Assembly (NCBI GenBank): GCA_016946835.1
Contig: JACVTC010000179.1
Location: 103,501 to 167,500, forward strand
Direction: 5' to 3'
DNA length: 64,000 nucleotides
Source: Neocallimastix lanati (nom. inval.)
Taxonomy: Eukaryota > Neocallimastigomycota > Neocallimastigomycetes > Neocallimastigales > Neocallimastigaceae
The position numbers and the translations under genes are program-made. Of this stretch, positions 32,709 to 44,982 are shown piece by piece. The notes under the pieces are model-generated. The model saw only the letters and a program-made list of their open reading frames with translations. It had not been told where the DNA came from and searched no databases. Position 1 is the stretch's first letter. Every line of letters begins with the position of its first letter.

Positions 32709-33625
32709 ATGAGAACATCCAGTACTTCCAGTATTCCAACAGAGAGTACTCCAGAAAGTAAGCTTAGCTTCAGAGAATTAAAGAAAGAATTAAAAGATTT
32801 TGAAAAGCTTACTAAACAAAACCTTGACATCAATTCCTGGGCAAATGAGTTAAAGGCATGGATAAAATACCAACATATCAAGGATCCTGAAACTATTTTT
32901 ACTGCTTGTATATTAACGACTTCTGGAGAACCAAGAGAAATTATCCAAGAACTAGAAGATGGAAATGACCTTACTGAAGATGAAGATGAAGATTTCAATA
33001 GCGATAGTGAAGGAGAAGATGATGAAGAATGTGAATCTACTAACACCTACCCAAGCCTTGATGAAATCATAAATCATCTGAAGACTTTCTATGGACTTAA
33101 AGAAGATCAAACCAACTTGTTGCGAGAATTGCGTTCCATGAAAATAAAGAAGAACGAGAAAGTTAAAGATTTTAATGTCCGTTATAGATCTTTGTACCAT
33201 AAATTGGATAAAAGAGAAGAAGAAAAATTAGTGTTTTAGATTATGCAGATTCCTTAACCAATAATCCTGACGCATGGAGAAAGGTTATGCTTAAAGACCA
33301 TATTTCTATTACCAAAGCGTTCGCTATAGCTGAAAAAGTTGATCGTTTATCTATTAAAAATAGTACTGAATATTATGATAAGACTCGTTACAATCTCTTT
33401 AACTCTAAAAGTAATTTTAATAAAAACATTTCAAATGATTTTAACAAACCAAAAACCCACAAAAATGTATCTATAGAAAATCTCACTAACAAGATAAAAG
33501 AAATGAAAATTAGTACTTGCTGGTTTCGTAGCAATGAAGGACATACCAAACGAAACTGTCCTAAATTAAATTCTATATTGGAAAATAACCGCAAGAAGTT
33601 TTATGAAAATCATTTAAACCACTAA
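32709..33625 (+). pseudogene. gag: Gag of Element IV, frameshifted
   Basis: Starts at ATG 32,709 and follows Element I gag (SFRELKKELKDFEKLTKQNL; acidic run; FYGLKEDQTNLLRELRSMK). Near 33,222-33,232 an extra base in an A-rich stretch ends the first frame at 33,239. The second frame continues as LDYADSLTNN to 33,625. The zinc knuckle reads CWFRSNEGHTKRNC, with Arg for the second Cys, so zinc binding is probably lost. Confidence 0.8.
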
Positions 33626-33645
33626 AAGGGAGTAGAAGCACTCCC
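33613..33645 (+). promoter_or_regulatory. -1 ribosomal frameshift signal, Element IV
   Basis: TTTAAAC (33,613-33,619) in phase T TTA AAC, a 7-base-plus-A spacer with the TAA, then GGGAG (33,628-33,632) and CTCCC (33,641-33,645). The pol frame is open from 33,619 on. Confidence 0.8.
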
Positions 33646-36600
33646 ATCGTCAAAAAAATTGCTTCAGTCTGCCATCGTTCTAAAACAGTTGACTTAAAAG
33701 AAGATGATGATTATGAAGAAATTGCTGATTTCCAAGAAGGTACTACTACGGATTATTACGAAAATTTTGATGATGAGTCGGATGGTTCCAAAGAATTGGA
33801 TTACTTAGTAAACGTTATAAAGAGAAAGGCAAATCCTAAAGATGAAGAGACTAGTGACCAAAGAGGAAAGAGAGTTCACCGTAGTCTAAGAGATGATCCT
33901 AAGCCAATAGTTACTCCAGGTTTACGAAAACAAAAAGAAAATCAATTAAGGGGAACATCGCGACCAGTCAAAAAGCCAACAACTCAATTACATCCTTCGA
34001 TTATGGCTCAACCCAAAATAGAGAAAGAAAAGAGGATTGAGAAAGAGCTAAGAGATAAGGAAAGAGCTAGTACTAGTACTTCTGTGGAAAATAATAAAAA
34101 TAGTAATGTTAATATTATTAATGAAGAAACTTCTCAGGAAGGAAATAATTCTAAACAAACTTTAAATAAATTAATTCAAGAAAAATCATCAGAAAAGTCA
34201 ACTGAAATTATGCCAACTAGAATTCCAAGAAGAATACAAATGCAAACTGATTGTGATAGTTATGACGTGATCAAAGATTTAAACTCCAGTAATTGCAATA
34301 TTACATTTGGAAAATTATTGGACGTTGCTCCAAAGATACGGTCTCAAGTATCACAAGGACTTAAATTAGAAAAGAATAATACTAAAATTTCAGGTGCAGT
34401 GGATAATATGTGTGCTACTACAATAATAACGAACAATATAGATCATACATATAAAAGTAAACATCATGAACCACAAGAAGATGATATTGCTATGGTTGAT
34501 GTAATAGTAGATGGAGTTCGTGGTAAGGCTTTAATAGATTCATGTAGCAAATTAAGTATTATCACAAAGCAATTTTTAGATAAATTACCTTATCAGTATG
34601 AACCTATAGGAGTTAGTGCAGGACGAATACGTTTAGCAACGATGAATGATGATTACTCAGAAGATGTGTTAATCAAAGTTCCCGTAAAAATTAATGAACT
34701 AGAACTACTTGTTACGTGTAGAATTATAGACAAGGAAGATCCATTCTATGATATATTAATCAACCTCAAAACTCAAATTGATAACCAGTTATTTATACAT
34801 CCAATTAGATATAGTCTTTGTCGATTTAATAATCAAGGTTTAATTGAAGAAATTGCACCTATTAATAATGAATATGATGACGAAGAAAAATTATTATGTG
34901 TAATCAAAGCATTGAATCACCAAGAAGCTAAGCAACAATTGAAAACGATTGAAGGATTACCACCCATAAAATATATATATGACACAGTTTTTCAAAGTAC
35001 AATTAATTCTAATTATAGAGAAGCTATTACTAAATTACTTGAAGAATATATTGATATAATTGCAACTTCTTCTGAAGAATTAACACCTTCAGATTTATCA
35101 CCACACAAAATTATTCTTAAGGAAGGAGTTAAACCTATTAAACAAAAATTTTATCGACTTAGTAAATTAAAAACAGATATCTTAAAAGAAGAATTAACCA
35201 AACTCATATATAAACGATTAATTGAACCTTCATGTTCAGAATGGTCATCACCAGTAGTACTTGTGCCTAAAAAGAACGGTAAATGGCGCCTGTGTATTGA
35301 CTATAGGAAAGTAAATGAAGCAACTAAGAAGGATTCTTATTCTTTACCAAATATTGAGGAAATTTTTGATAGCTTAGATGGAGCAAAAATCTTCTCAACA
35401 TTAGATCTTTATTCCGGTTATCATCAAATATTAATGGATGATGATAGTGTTGAAATCACTACCTTTACAACTAAGTTCGGAAACTACCAATTCAAGGTAA
35501 TGCCCTTCGGTTTAACAGGTGCTCCAGCTACATTCCAAAGAAAAATGAACCGTATACTATTTCCCTTAATAGGAAAATGCGTCTATAACTTTATTGATGA
35601 TATTTTAATCTACTCAAGAACTGAAGAAGAACATCTAGAACATCTTAAACAAGTCTTAGAAATATTCAAGGAACATAAGTTAAAAATCAATATCGAAAAG
35701 TGTTCTTTCATGCAAACTGAGGTAGAAGTACTTGGACATAAAGTATCCTCAGAAGGTTTAAGTCCATTGGAAAACAAAGTTGAAGCTATTAAAGAATGGA
35801 AGGCTCCCTTTAACATTCATGAACTTCGATCATTTTTAGGAGCCATTGGATATTATAGAAATTTTATTAAGGACTTTGCAAAAGTTACTGCTCCTCTCTG
35901 CACTCTATTAAGAAAAGGTGTTAAGTTTGAATGGAAAAAGGAACAAGAAGAAAGTTTTAAAATTCTTAAGGAAAGATTAATCAATGCCCCAATATTAAGA
36001 TTTCCTAGATTTGATAGAGATTTTATTATTATAAGAACAGATGCTTCCTATGATGGAATAGGGGGTGTGCTTTTACAAAAGGATGATGAAACTGGAAAGG
36101 AGCATCCGGTTCATTATATTAGTAGAAGTTTATCTAAATCGGAAAAGAATTATGGAATTACGGATCTAGAAGGTGCTGCTCTAATTTACTGTATTAATAA
36201 ATTAAAATCTTATATTATGGGAAATCCTAAGCAAACTATAGTATATACAGATCATAGACCATTAATCGGATTACTTAAAAGGAAGGAACCACAAAATTCT
36301 CGTCATACTAGATGGTGTTTGACTGTCAGTATGTTAGGAATTGATTTACGATATGAAACTGGAAAGAATAATGTTGTCGCAGATGCTTTATCAAGAATGA
36401 AAAATGAAAAAGAAAAAGTTGTCTTAACAACACAAATTATCAAGGAACAAGATGAAAACCTGCTTTCAAGGACCATTAAGGAATTTATTGAAGAAAAATT
36501 TACGACAATTGATGGTGTGGACTACTTTGTTGATGGCAATAATTATAGAAAATTAGTTACAGATACAAAAGAAAAGTTTCAATTAATTTTTCAAGCACAC

Positions 36601-37618
36601 AGTATAGGACACGAAGGCTATTACAAGATATACCAACGTTTGAAAAAGAGCTACTATTGGAACAATATGGTTAATGACATTAAGCGAATTATAGGTAAAT
36701 GTGAAAAATGTCAATTAAATAAATCTCAACCATACCCTGAACCAACGGAAGATAAACCAACTGAAGTGGAAGGACCATTTACACACTTAGGATTGGACAT
36801 TATAGGACCTCTAAGTAAAACCAGAAATAATAATCAATATATAATCGTTGTGGTTGATTATTTTACTAAATGGGTTGAGGCAGAGCCCACTGAAAATGTT
36901 ACTTCTCAGGATGTGATAAAATTTTTTAATTAATGTATTTGCTCGACACGGTGTACCTCAAATTATCACTACTGATAATGGAACACAATTTACATCAGAT
37001 ATGACAAAAATCTTCCTTGATTTATATGTTGTATATGTTAAATTTATCACTCCATATCATCCTGAAAGCAATGGTTTAGTTGAGAATCGTAATAAAGAAA
37101 TTGGAAAATTATTACGATTACTAGGACAACAACACAAAGAATGGGATGAAATTTTACCATCTGCACTTTGGGCTTTAAGAACTACTAAAAACTCAATCAC
37201 CAACCATTCAAGTTTTGAATTAGTTTATGGAAGGGAGGACCAACAACCTTTTGACATTGCTGCCAGACCAACTAAGGGTATAAATAAGTCTTCTGACGAA
37301 ATTCTACTGGAAAAATTTGTATCACACTACCAATGGGTAATGGAGGCCGCATCTAATATCAATAATGCTTCGAAGTATTGGGATACTAGGAGAGAAGAAA
37401 AGTCCAGTATGAATCAAGCTAAAAGAATAAAACCAGGTGATTTAGTACTAGTAAGAAACTTTAATCGAACTAAATTAGAACCTTACTTTGTTGGACCTAT
37501 GAAAGTGGTAAAGAAACAATTCAATACAGTCACTTTAGCCGATCCTGCTACTAATATACAAATGAATCGTAATGTTCATTTGAAAAATATTGTCAAGTTT
37601 AACTCAGCTTCTACCTAG
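33619..37618 (+). pseudogene. pol: Pol of Element IV, frameshift in integrase
   Basis: Open from 33,619 to 36,933: linker; protease LIDSCS (34,537-34,545); RT LDLYSGYHQI and FIDD (YNFIDDILIYSR); RNase H (RTDASYDGIGGVLL, TDHRPL); integrase HHCC and first catalytic Asp (LDIIGPL). At 36,921-36,926 an extra T in a T run shifts the frame (VIKFF then stop). The remainder is readable to 37,618 in the next frame: second Asp (TTDNGTQFTSD), the Glu (NGLVENRNKE) and the GP module (YFVGPMKVV). The Met sometimes predicted near 33,796 is an internal TTG codon. Confidence 0.85.
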
Positions 37619-37641
37619 CATGAGTCTTAGCGGGGGCATCT

Positions 37642-38424
37642 TAATACAGAATGAACAAATAATACTAATTGTGCTAGAATAATATAAATTATTCTAACCT
37701 TATAGATTATTCTATTCTATATAATTGGAACTTTCCAATATTCTTCAAATATTACTAAATAGAAATCTTAAGTTAATAAATCACCAATTAACATATAATT
37801 CCTTTTTGAATTATCGATCCGATTCCATTATAATGTATTAAAAATCTTTAGCCAAGAATATTGTCCTTGCCCACTTAATATATTAATATTATATTTCTTT
37901 TGTATTATGTTATATTGAAAATAATCAAATCTATTTAATTAGTTATTAAAATTTTCGTTATCAATATAAATTTATTTTTAATTACTAAATTTAACTAAAC
38001 CACAATAAAATATTCTGTATAATCTCTTTATTTTTATTTTATATATATTAGTATTAAACTATTATTAAATAATTAATAATTCAATAATATATAACTACTA
38101 TTTATAACAATAATAATATTAACTAAAATAATAATTCAATTTCAATTTAAATGTTTTATTTATAAAAATAATTAGTAATTAGTTTATTAAAAAAATAGTT
38201 AGGCTTTACAAATTTTAATTTGATAAAAAAAATATAAATACATGTAATTTTTAGTGAAATAAAATATAATCAATAACTTACTTTTATTAAATAAATAATT
38301 ATATTATTATTTTTCTTTTATAAATTTAAATAAATAAACATTGATTTTAAAACAAAATTATTTTTGTAATTTTATTATTTGTGTTAATTATTATTATATT
38401 CCTAAAACTATATGAACCATACCA
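37642..38424 (+). repeat. LTR-B copy 3, 3' LTR of Element IV
   Basis: 783 bp, directly after GCGGGGGCATCT (37,630-37,641). GCTT (38,425-38,428) follows and then the next LTR. Confidence 0.85.
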
Positions 38425-38428
38425 GCTT

Positions 38429-39425
38429 CGGTAAAGAATGACTATAAATTACTTATTTTGTTATGTTTAGACATAACTTAGCCATAATTAAGTTTATATT
38501 CTTTACTAATGGAACTTTCTTATATTCTTCCCTGAATTAAATTAAAAATTTTATTATATAATATTATAAATTAATTAAAATTATTATAATATTAATTAAA
38601 ATCTTTATAAAAATATTTTTTATAAAATCATTACTGAATCTTAATTAAATTAATATTAAAATACATATAAACTCTTCAAAAATTTATATTAACAAATTTT
38701 TTATTGAATCTATATTAAAATTATTTTATATTTTTATTATATTTTTATCAAATTAATTATTATTAACTTTCAATAACACTATAAATTAATATTAATTTTT
38801 ATTAAACTTAAAATAAATTATCATTAAATAATTTATTATCTTTTATAAAATTCAATTAATATTTTTGTAAACTTTTAATTAAAAATTTTATTAAAAACTT
38901 TTTAATTATTTACTCCAGATATTATTTAATTAAAATCTTTATAATATCTTTTTAAATAATAATTTTTTTATTCCTTTATGGAATTTATATTAAACATATT
39001 ATTAATAATTTTATTTAACATTTAATTAAGAATGAATTAATAATTCTTTTAATTAAATACTTAAATTCTTTTTCATTTCCAAGATATTAAACTTTAAAAA
39101 TGAAATCGAATATAAATATCTGAAGAAAATAACTTCTTCTAAAAAAAAAAATAATATAACACAAAACAATAATAAAAATAATAATAATAATAATAATAAA
39201 ATAAAAATAGTAATAATATTAGTAATAATATAAGTAATAGTATTAATATTAATATTAGGAATAGTAATAATTTAGCTAATAAAATTTAATTAGTTTAATA
39301 AATAATGTAATTACTTTAAAAATTAAATAAATAAATAAATTATAAAATTGTTATTGTGTAAATAAATATTTTAAATCTTTATCTTTTGTGTATAAAAATT
39401 TTGTTTTTCCCAATGAACCATAACA
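38429..39425 (+). repeat. LTR-F-like solo LTR (CGGTAAAG start)
   Basis: 997 bp starting CGGTAAAGAATGAC, apparently TG mutated to CG, and ending GAACCATAACA. Left flank is GCTT; the right flank began GCTTTT before LTR-D and LTR-B insertions. It holds AT-rich sequence and an AAT run near 39,180. Confidence 0.55.
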
Positions 39426-39431
39426 GCTTTT

Positions 39432-40392
39432 TGTAAGAATCTATAATTATTTTTAAATAAAATAATTATATTTTCTTAGTTAAAGTTATAATTATAACTT
39501 TATTTAATTATATAATATTTATTCATTTAAATATTATTAATAATTTATTTAACTCCATATTAAATATTCATTAATTTAATACAACAAAATTTATTTAATT
39601 AATTATTATTTATACATTTATTAATAATTATAGTTTATTTAATTATACATTTAATTATTAAATTTATTAGTTTTAGTTTATTTATTTAATTAAATTGTAA
39701 AAAAATGTATTATGTATTCTAATATGTATTTTAATAATGTATTCTGTATTTTGTTTATTAATATCATTATGTTATTTTCCTTATTTGTAAATTTATAATT
39801 TTATGATCGAAATATCTTTTATTATTTTATTCTTTTATTTTCGATCAATTACATTAGATTAACGAATCGGTTAATTAGGGTTTTTCCCAATTACTTCTTA
39901 AAAGTAATTGGTTTTACCTAATTGATACGATGATCGATATGGATAGAATATCGATCAAAAATCTTATCTAGGTTTTTCTCTCTAATCTTTTCCTAGATAA
40001 GAGATTTGTTAAGATTAGAAAACATTTTTTAATTTAACCTTATTTTTCAAAAAAGTATAAATAAGGCTCTTGAATTCTCTTTGAGAAATCAAGAGTTATT
40101 ATTATAACAATTATAATATAGTAATAACATTAACAAATATTTTATATTTCTATTTTAATAAAATAAGTTTTAATAAAACAAATTTAAAAATAAAACAAAA
40201 TAAAATAATCCTTTCTCTTGACAATTCTGTGTTATTAGTTTATTATAATTAGTTATAATAAACTCTTTCTTATAAAAGATAAGTATATTTATCCTTTTTT
40301 GCTTTCTCAATTTAATAATAATTATTATTTAATTATTATTAAGTTGTAGTTAATAATTTAATTATAATTAATTTTATAATTAAATTATTACA
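39432..40392 (+). repeat. LTR-D copy 3
   Basis: 961 bp, opposite in orientation to copies 1 and 2, TGTAA...TTACA, 5-bp duplication CTTTT (39,427-39,431 and 40,393-40,397). TATA-like GTATAAATAAG near 40,055 is followed at once by the CTCTTGA/TCAAGAG hairpin. Confidence 0.8.
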
Positions 40393-40396
40393 CTTT

Positions 40397-41184
40397 TAAT
40401 ACAGAATGAACAAATAATACTAATTGTGCTAGAATAATATAAATTATTCTAACCTTATAGATTATTCTATTCTATATAATTGGAACTTTCCAATATTCTT
40501 CAAATATTACTAAATAGAAATCTTAAGTTAATAAATCACCAATTAACATATAATTCCTTTTTGAATTATCGATCCGATTCCATATAATGTATTAAAAATC
40601 TTTAGCCAAGAATATTGTCCTTGCCCACTTAATATATTAATATTATATTTCTTTTGTATTATGTTATATTGAAAATAATCAAATTTATTTAATTAGTTAT
40701 TAAAATTTTCGTTATCATTATAAATTTATTTTTAATTACTAAATTTAACTAAACCACAATAAAATATTCTGTATAATCTCTTTATTTTTATTTTATATAT
40801 ATTAGTATTAAACTATTATTAAATAATTAATAATTCAATAATATATAACTACTATTTATAACAATAATATTATTAACTAAAATAATAATTCAATTTCAAT
40901 TTAAATGTTTTATTTATAAAAATAATTAGTAATTAGTTTATTAAAAAAAATAGTTAGGCTTTACAAATTTTAATTTGATAAAAAAATATAAATACATGTA
41001 ATTTTTAGTGAAATAAAATATAATCAATAACTTTCTTTTTATTAAATAAATAATTATATTATTATTTTTCTTTTATAAATTTAAATAAATAAATATTGAT
41101 TTTAAAACAAATTATTTTTTTTATTGTAATTTTATTATTTGTGTTAATTATTATTATATTCCTAAAATTATATGAACCATACCA
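40397..41184 (+). repeat. LTR-B copy 4 (solo)
   Basis: 788 bp with CTTT duplications (40,393-40,396 and 41,185-41,188). It sits exactly at the end of LTR-D copy 3. Confidence 0.8.
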
Positions 41185-41189
41185 CTTTT

Positions 41190-41893
41190 TGATCCGGAAC
41201 TAGCTTATTTACATCAAATAAGCATATATAAGAATGATAAAAAGAAAAAAATATAAAATGTTTATAATAATGAAATTATTTAAAATTAAAATAGTTATAA
41301 TAAAAAAAAAATTATTTATAATAAAATTATTTCTAATAAAAATAATTATCTATAAATTGTTTTAATAAAATAAATACAGAAATATTTAATTCTGTATAAA
41401 ATTAAATCGATTGACAATACTAACTATTATTTTTATTGTTTTCTCCTAAATAGATTATTATTTTCTGTATTCTTTTTACAATAATAAACTTTATGAGAAT
41501 ATAATATTAATAATTTACAAGAATATTAAATTATATATTAATTGATAAATTAAAACATTATTAGAATAGATAGTTAAAATTTTAAATATAAATAAATCAT
41601 TAATAATTATACAACTATGTTTTAAAATAGATACTTTAGAATAGGTTAATTTTAAAATATATTAATATTAAAATAACATTCATAATAAAATAATATAAAT
41701 AAATGTATATGTTAATGTTTAATTCAAGATTCATGTAAAAAACTATAAAAGGAAGAAATTTTCTTTCTTTTGAAAAGGACGACAATAAAATAAAATAAAA
41801 ATTTATAAAATACATTTTTAAACTAATAAAAATTTATTTATAATATTTAATATTGTGTTTTTAAAATATTGTGTGTGATCTGTGCCCATATCA
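41190..41893 (+). repeat. LTR-M solo LTR
   Basis: 704 bp with TGAT...ATCA ends (TGATCCGGAAC start, CCCATATCA end) and TTTT flanks (41,186-41,189 and 41,894-41,897). Confidence 0.6.
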
Positions 41894-41897
41894 TTTT

Positions 41898-42723
41898 TGA
41901 TAAGAATGTACACATAATGCATTCTTAAATAAATCTACGATTTATTTCTAATACATTATGTGTACATTATAATTTTTGTACTTTAATAAATTTTTAAATC
42001 CAAAGATCAAAAATTAAATCAAAAATTATATTAAACTTTATATTTTTATATTAAATCTTATATTAATAGTAATATTATTATATATTTAAAACTTATATTA
42101 GCAATATTAATAATAAATCTTACTTTTTTTTTTATTAATAATGAAAATTTGTAATAATAATATTTTTATATATTGATAATTAAAAATTTATATATTATAT
42201 TTTAACTTTTATTATAAAATTTTATATCGAAATGTTTTATTTTATATTGAAAAATATTTTATTTTATTAAAAACCTTTATATTAGAATAGTATTTTTATT
42301 TTTATTTGAATATTTTAACAGATTGTAATAAAAATTATAGCCAATTAAATAAATTCTTATTAGTAATATTTTAGATATTTTTAAAAAAAAAAAAAAAAAA
42401 AAAAAATGTTTTATTAATATTATAAATGTATTTTATTTATATTGTTATAATTAAATCTTATATAATTGATTATAAAATTCAATTTAAATTTAATAGTTTT
42501 TTATAAAAAAAAATAAATAAAATGTAATTTAGTGGCAAGAACAACTTTTATGCCTTGAAAAAAAGTATAAATAGTTGTAAATTTTGCTACCAATTTTTAA
42601 AAATCATGATAAAATAAATTTAATAAAATAAATAAATAAAATAAATAAATAAAATAAATAAATAAATAAATAAAATTTGTGTTTCTTTACTTTATTTTTA
42701 TTTAATTCTCTAAAACCTTAATA
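41898..42723 (+). repeat. LTR-A, 5' LTR of Element V
   Basis: 826 bp, homologous to 3990-4787 with longer A and AAAT runs. Ends CTTAATA where Element I has CTTAACA. TATAAATA is near 42,566. Confidence 0.85.
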
Positions 42724-42729
42724 TTTATA

Positions 42730-42747
42730 TGGTGGAGATATCGGGGA
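42730..42747 (+). promoter_or_regulatory. Primer-binding site of Element V
   Basis: Same 18 bases as Element I, six bases after the LTR end. Confidence 0.7.
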
Positions 42748-43393
42748 ATTAAATGGAAATAATAGTAAATAACATAGATTTTTTTTTTTAATTTTTTTTT
42801 TTTTATTTTATATTGATAAACAAGTAAGTCGTTAATCCTTTGATTAACCTATGGCGCTTGTTTGATATATATATAAAAAAAATTTTTTTTAAATAAGTAA
42901 AATTAAGATTCTAAAAAACAAATTTTGTAAAATTATAACAAGGAGCGGATAGAGCTCATACACAGTGTATTCTCAGATAGCAACAAATTAACTCTATTCA
43001 TAGTAGGTTATTGAATAGTAGTTAATTTGGAGATTAATTGGAAAGTAGACGAAGGTATTTGGTTACCGACCCGGTAATAATAGTTCAGCCTTCAACGTTT
43101 CAACACACGAAGGTGCGAATAAGGAGCTTACGTCACCGAAGGCGTAAGATTGTTTTTTTATATATATTTTTTTTTACTTTTCTTTGTGCTAGTTATAAGG
43201 CACTATATTATATAAAGTATCAGATTTTGGCTAACTTTGCCATTTAATTTTTTTTATTTTTTTTATTGCTGGTACTTTATTTGTTATATAATTCCTGTAA
43301 TAGAATCTTAATTTACTTTGAAAATATTGTGTTTTTAGTTAATTTTTATTAGTTAATAAAAATATTATTGAATACTTTTAAAATTTTTTTATT

Positions 43394-43563
43394 CCGTACA
43401 TAGATTATCGGATTAAGTTTATCCTACATAGTAATTGGGCTAGTGGGCTCTGAACTGCTATATTTTATATTGAATATAGTAATCGTGGCACACGCGTGGC
43501 ATGACACCATTAGGTAAGCTGCACGTCAGACAGTGTGTACTATCAGATTGTACGACAATAAAG
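43394..43563 (+). ncRNA. Conserved structured leader RNA segment, Element V
   Basis: Almost identical to 5481-5650. Upstream (about 42,940-43,160) the leader also matches Element I, except for a deletion of about 21 bases flanked by GCG. Confidence 0.55.
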
Positions 43564-43720
43564 ATTATTTTTTGTGTTTAATAATTATAATTAATTAATA
43601 ATTTTATTAGCTATAACAATACAATTTTTATCGTTTAAAAAGAAAAATTTTTGAAAGGTGAAAATAATAAATAAAACTTTGCTTCTAAGTTTATTACTAC
43701 AAATATACTAAATTACAAAA

Positions 43721-43920
43721 TTCAAGTGGTCGATAAAGATTTCGAGCTTGAAAAATTATTCTATTAAGTTGTAGTTGTCGATAAAGATTTCGAACTTAAA
43801 ATTATTCTATTAAGTTGTCGATAAAGATTTCGAACTTAAAATTATTCTTAAAAAAGTAGTCGAAAAGAACCTCGTGCTTTATAATTTCTACTAAGTTGTC
43901 GATAAGGATTTCGAGCTTAT
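43721..43920 (+). repeat. Array of five leader hairpins, Element V
   Basis: Same unit type as 5808-6123 but only five copies: the first, two TTAAGTT/AACTTAA units (one with a TAGTTG insertion), and the last two. The loss of three central units fits slippage or recombination between identical repeats. Confidence 0.7.
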
Positions 43921-44076
43921 ACCTACTAAAGAAAGCAAATAAAATTATTATTTTCAAAAGTTACTAAAATATATTGTTTTAAAAATTGATTCGATATTAA
44001 ATTACCTATTAAATTATATTTTTAAAGTTGGATTTCCCAAATTTATTCGTATTTAATCACCTCATATTTAGACAAA

Positions 44077-44961
44077 ATGTCCAAGGAAACAACTTTGAGC
44101 TTTAAAGAATTGAAAAAAGAATTGAGAGATATTGTGAAACTTAGCAAGGACAATTTAGATATTAAGTCCTGGGCTACTGAATTAAAACTTTGGATCAAGA
44201 TACAAGGTATCACAGATCAGGAAACAATATTTAATGCTTGTTTACTTACCAGCTCTGGTGAAGTACAACGCGTTATTGAAGATTTGGGAGAAGATAGTGA
44301 TGATGAAAGTGATGATGAAGAAGAAAATGTTGATGATAATATTAAATTTCCTTCCCTTGAAAAAATTATTTCAAGTCTTGAAAATTTTTACGGTATTAAA
44401 GAAGACCAAAATTTACTTCTTAAAGAACTTCGTGCAATGCAAATTAAAAGAAACGAAAAGATTAAAGACTTTAATGTAAGATATAGAACTTTGTACACTA
44501 AACTTGATAAAAAGAGAAGAAAGCGCATTGGTGTACTAGATTATATTGATTCTATTCAAAATAATTATGAAGCCTGGAAGAAATTATCCCTTAAAGATGA
44601 TATAAGTATAGATAAAGCTTTCAAAATTGCCGAGAAAGTAGATAGACTTTCTGTAAGGAACAATAATATTAATACCTATAATGTTAATAATTCCCAGCAT
44701 AATCAAAATAATCAAAACAGTACTACTTCAAGACTTTATCCTAAAAGAAGAAACGAAAATTTCCAAACAAGTCAAACAAATAATAAACCGAAACCTCAAG
44801 ATATTATAGAAGAATCAACCCAGAAAATGAGAAATTTATCCGTTAAAACTTGCTTCTTCTGTAAGGAAGAAGGTCATTACTCATACTATTGCCCTCAATT
44901 AAATAAGATTATGGAAAAAAATAAAAAAGAAATATATTCCAAAAAGTCTTTAAACTTCTAA
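44077..44961 (+). CDS. gag: Gag of Element V
   Basis: 294 residues, intact. Differs from Element I Gag mainly by a shorter acidic run (about residues 76-92) and a two-residue insertion in the Asn-rich part. The zinc knuckle CFFCKEEGHYSYYC is near residues 259-272. Ends at the TAA beside the frameshift heptamer. It is likely the best-preserved Gag of this family in the window. Confidence 0.9.
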   Translation: MSKETTLSFKELKKELRDIVKLSKDNLDIKSWATELKLWIKIQGITDQETIFNACLLTSSGEVQRVIEDLGEDSDDESDDEEENVDDNIKFPSLEKIISSLENFYGIKEDQNLLLKELRAMQIKRNEKIKDFNVRYRTLYTKLDKKRRKRIGVLDYIDSIQNNYEAWKKLSLKDDISIDKAFKIAEKVDRLSVRNNNINTYNVNNSQHNQNNQNSTTSRLYPKRRNENFQTSQTNNKPKPQDIIEESTQKMRNLSVKTCFFCKEEGHYSYYCPQLNKIMEKNKKEIYSKKSLNF

Positions 44962-44982
44962 ATGGGAGCAGAAGCACTCCCA
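44949..44982 (+). promoter_or_regulatory. -1 ribosomal frameshift signal, Element V
   Basis: TTTAAAC (44,949-44,955), a 7-base spacer with TAA, and the GGGAG/CTCCC hairpin (44,963-44,982), identical to Element I. The -1 frame is open for the whole of pol. Confidence 0.85.

Larger units (their letters stand above)
31408..38424 (+). mobile_element. Element IV: Ty3/gypsy element with LTR-B ends
   Basis: About 7.0 kb: LTR-B (31,408-32,188), primer site, short leader, broken gag, frameshift signal, broken pol, GCGGGGGCATCT tract, LTR-B (37,642-38,424). Proteins are a sister family to Element I. Its left flank reads CTTTT and its right flank GCTT, so no target duplication remains; recombination with another LTR-B copy is likely, since single copies lie at 28,849 and 40,397. 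Confidence 0.85.
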
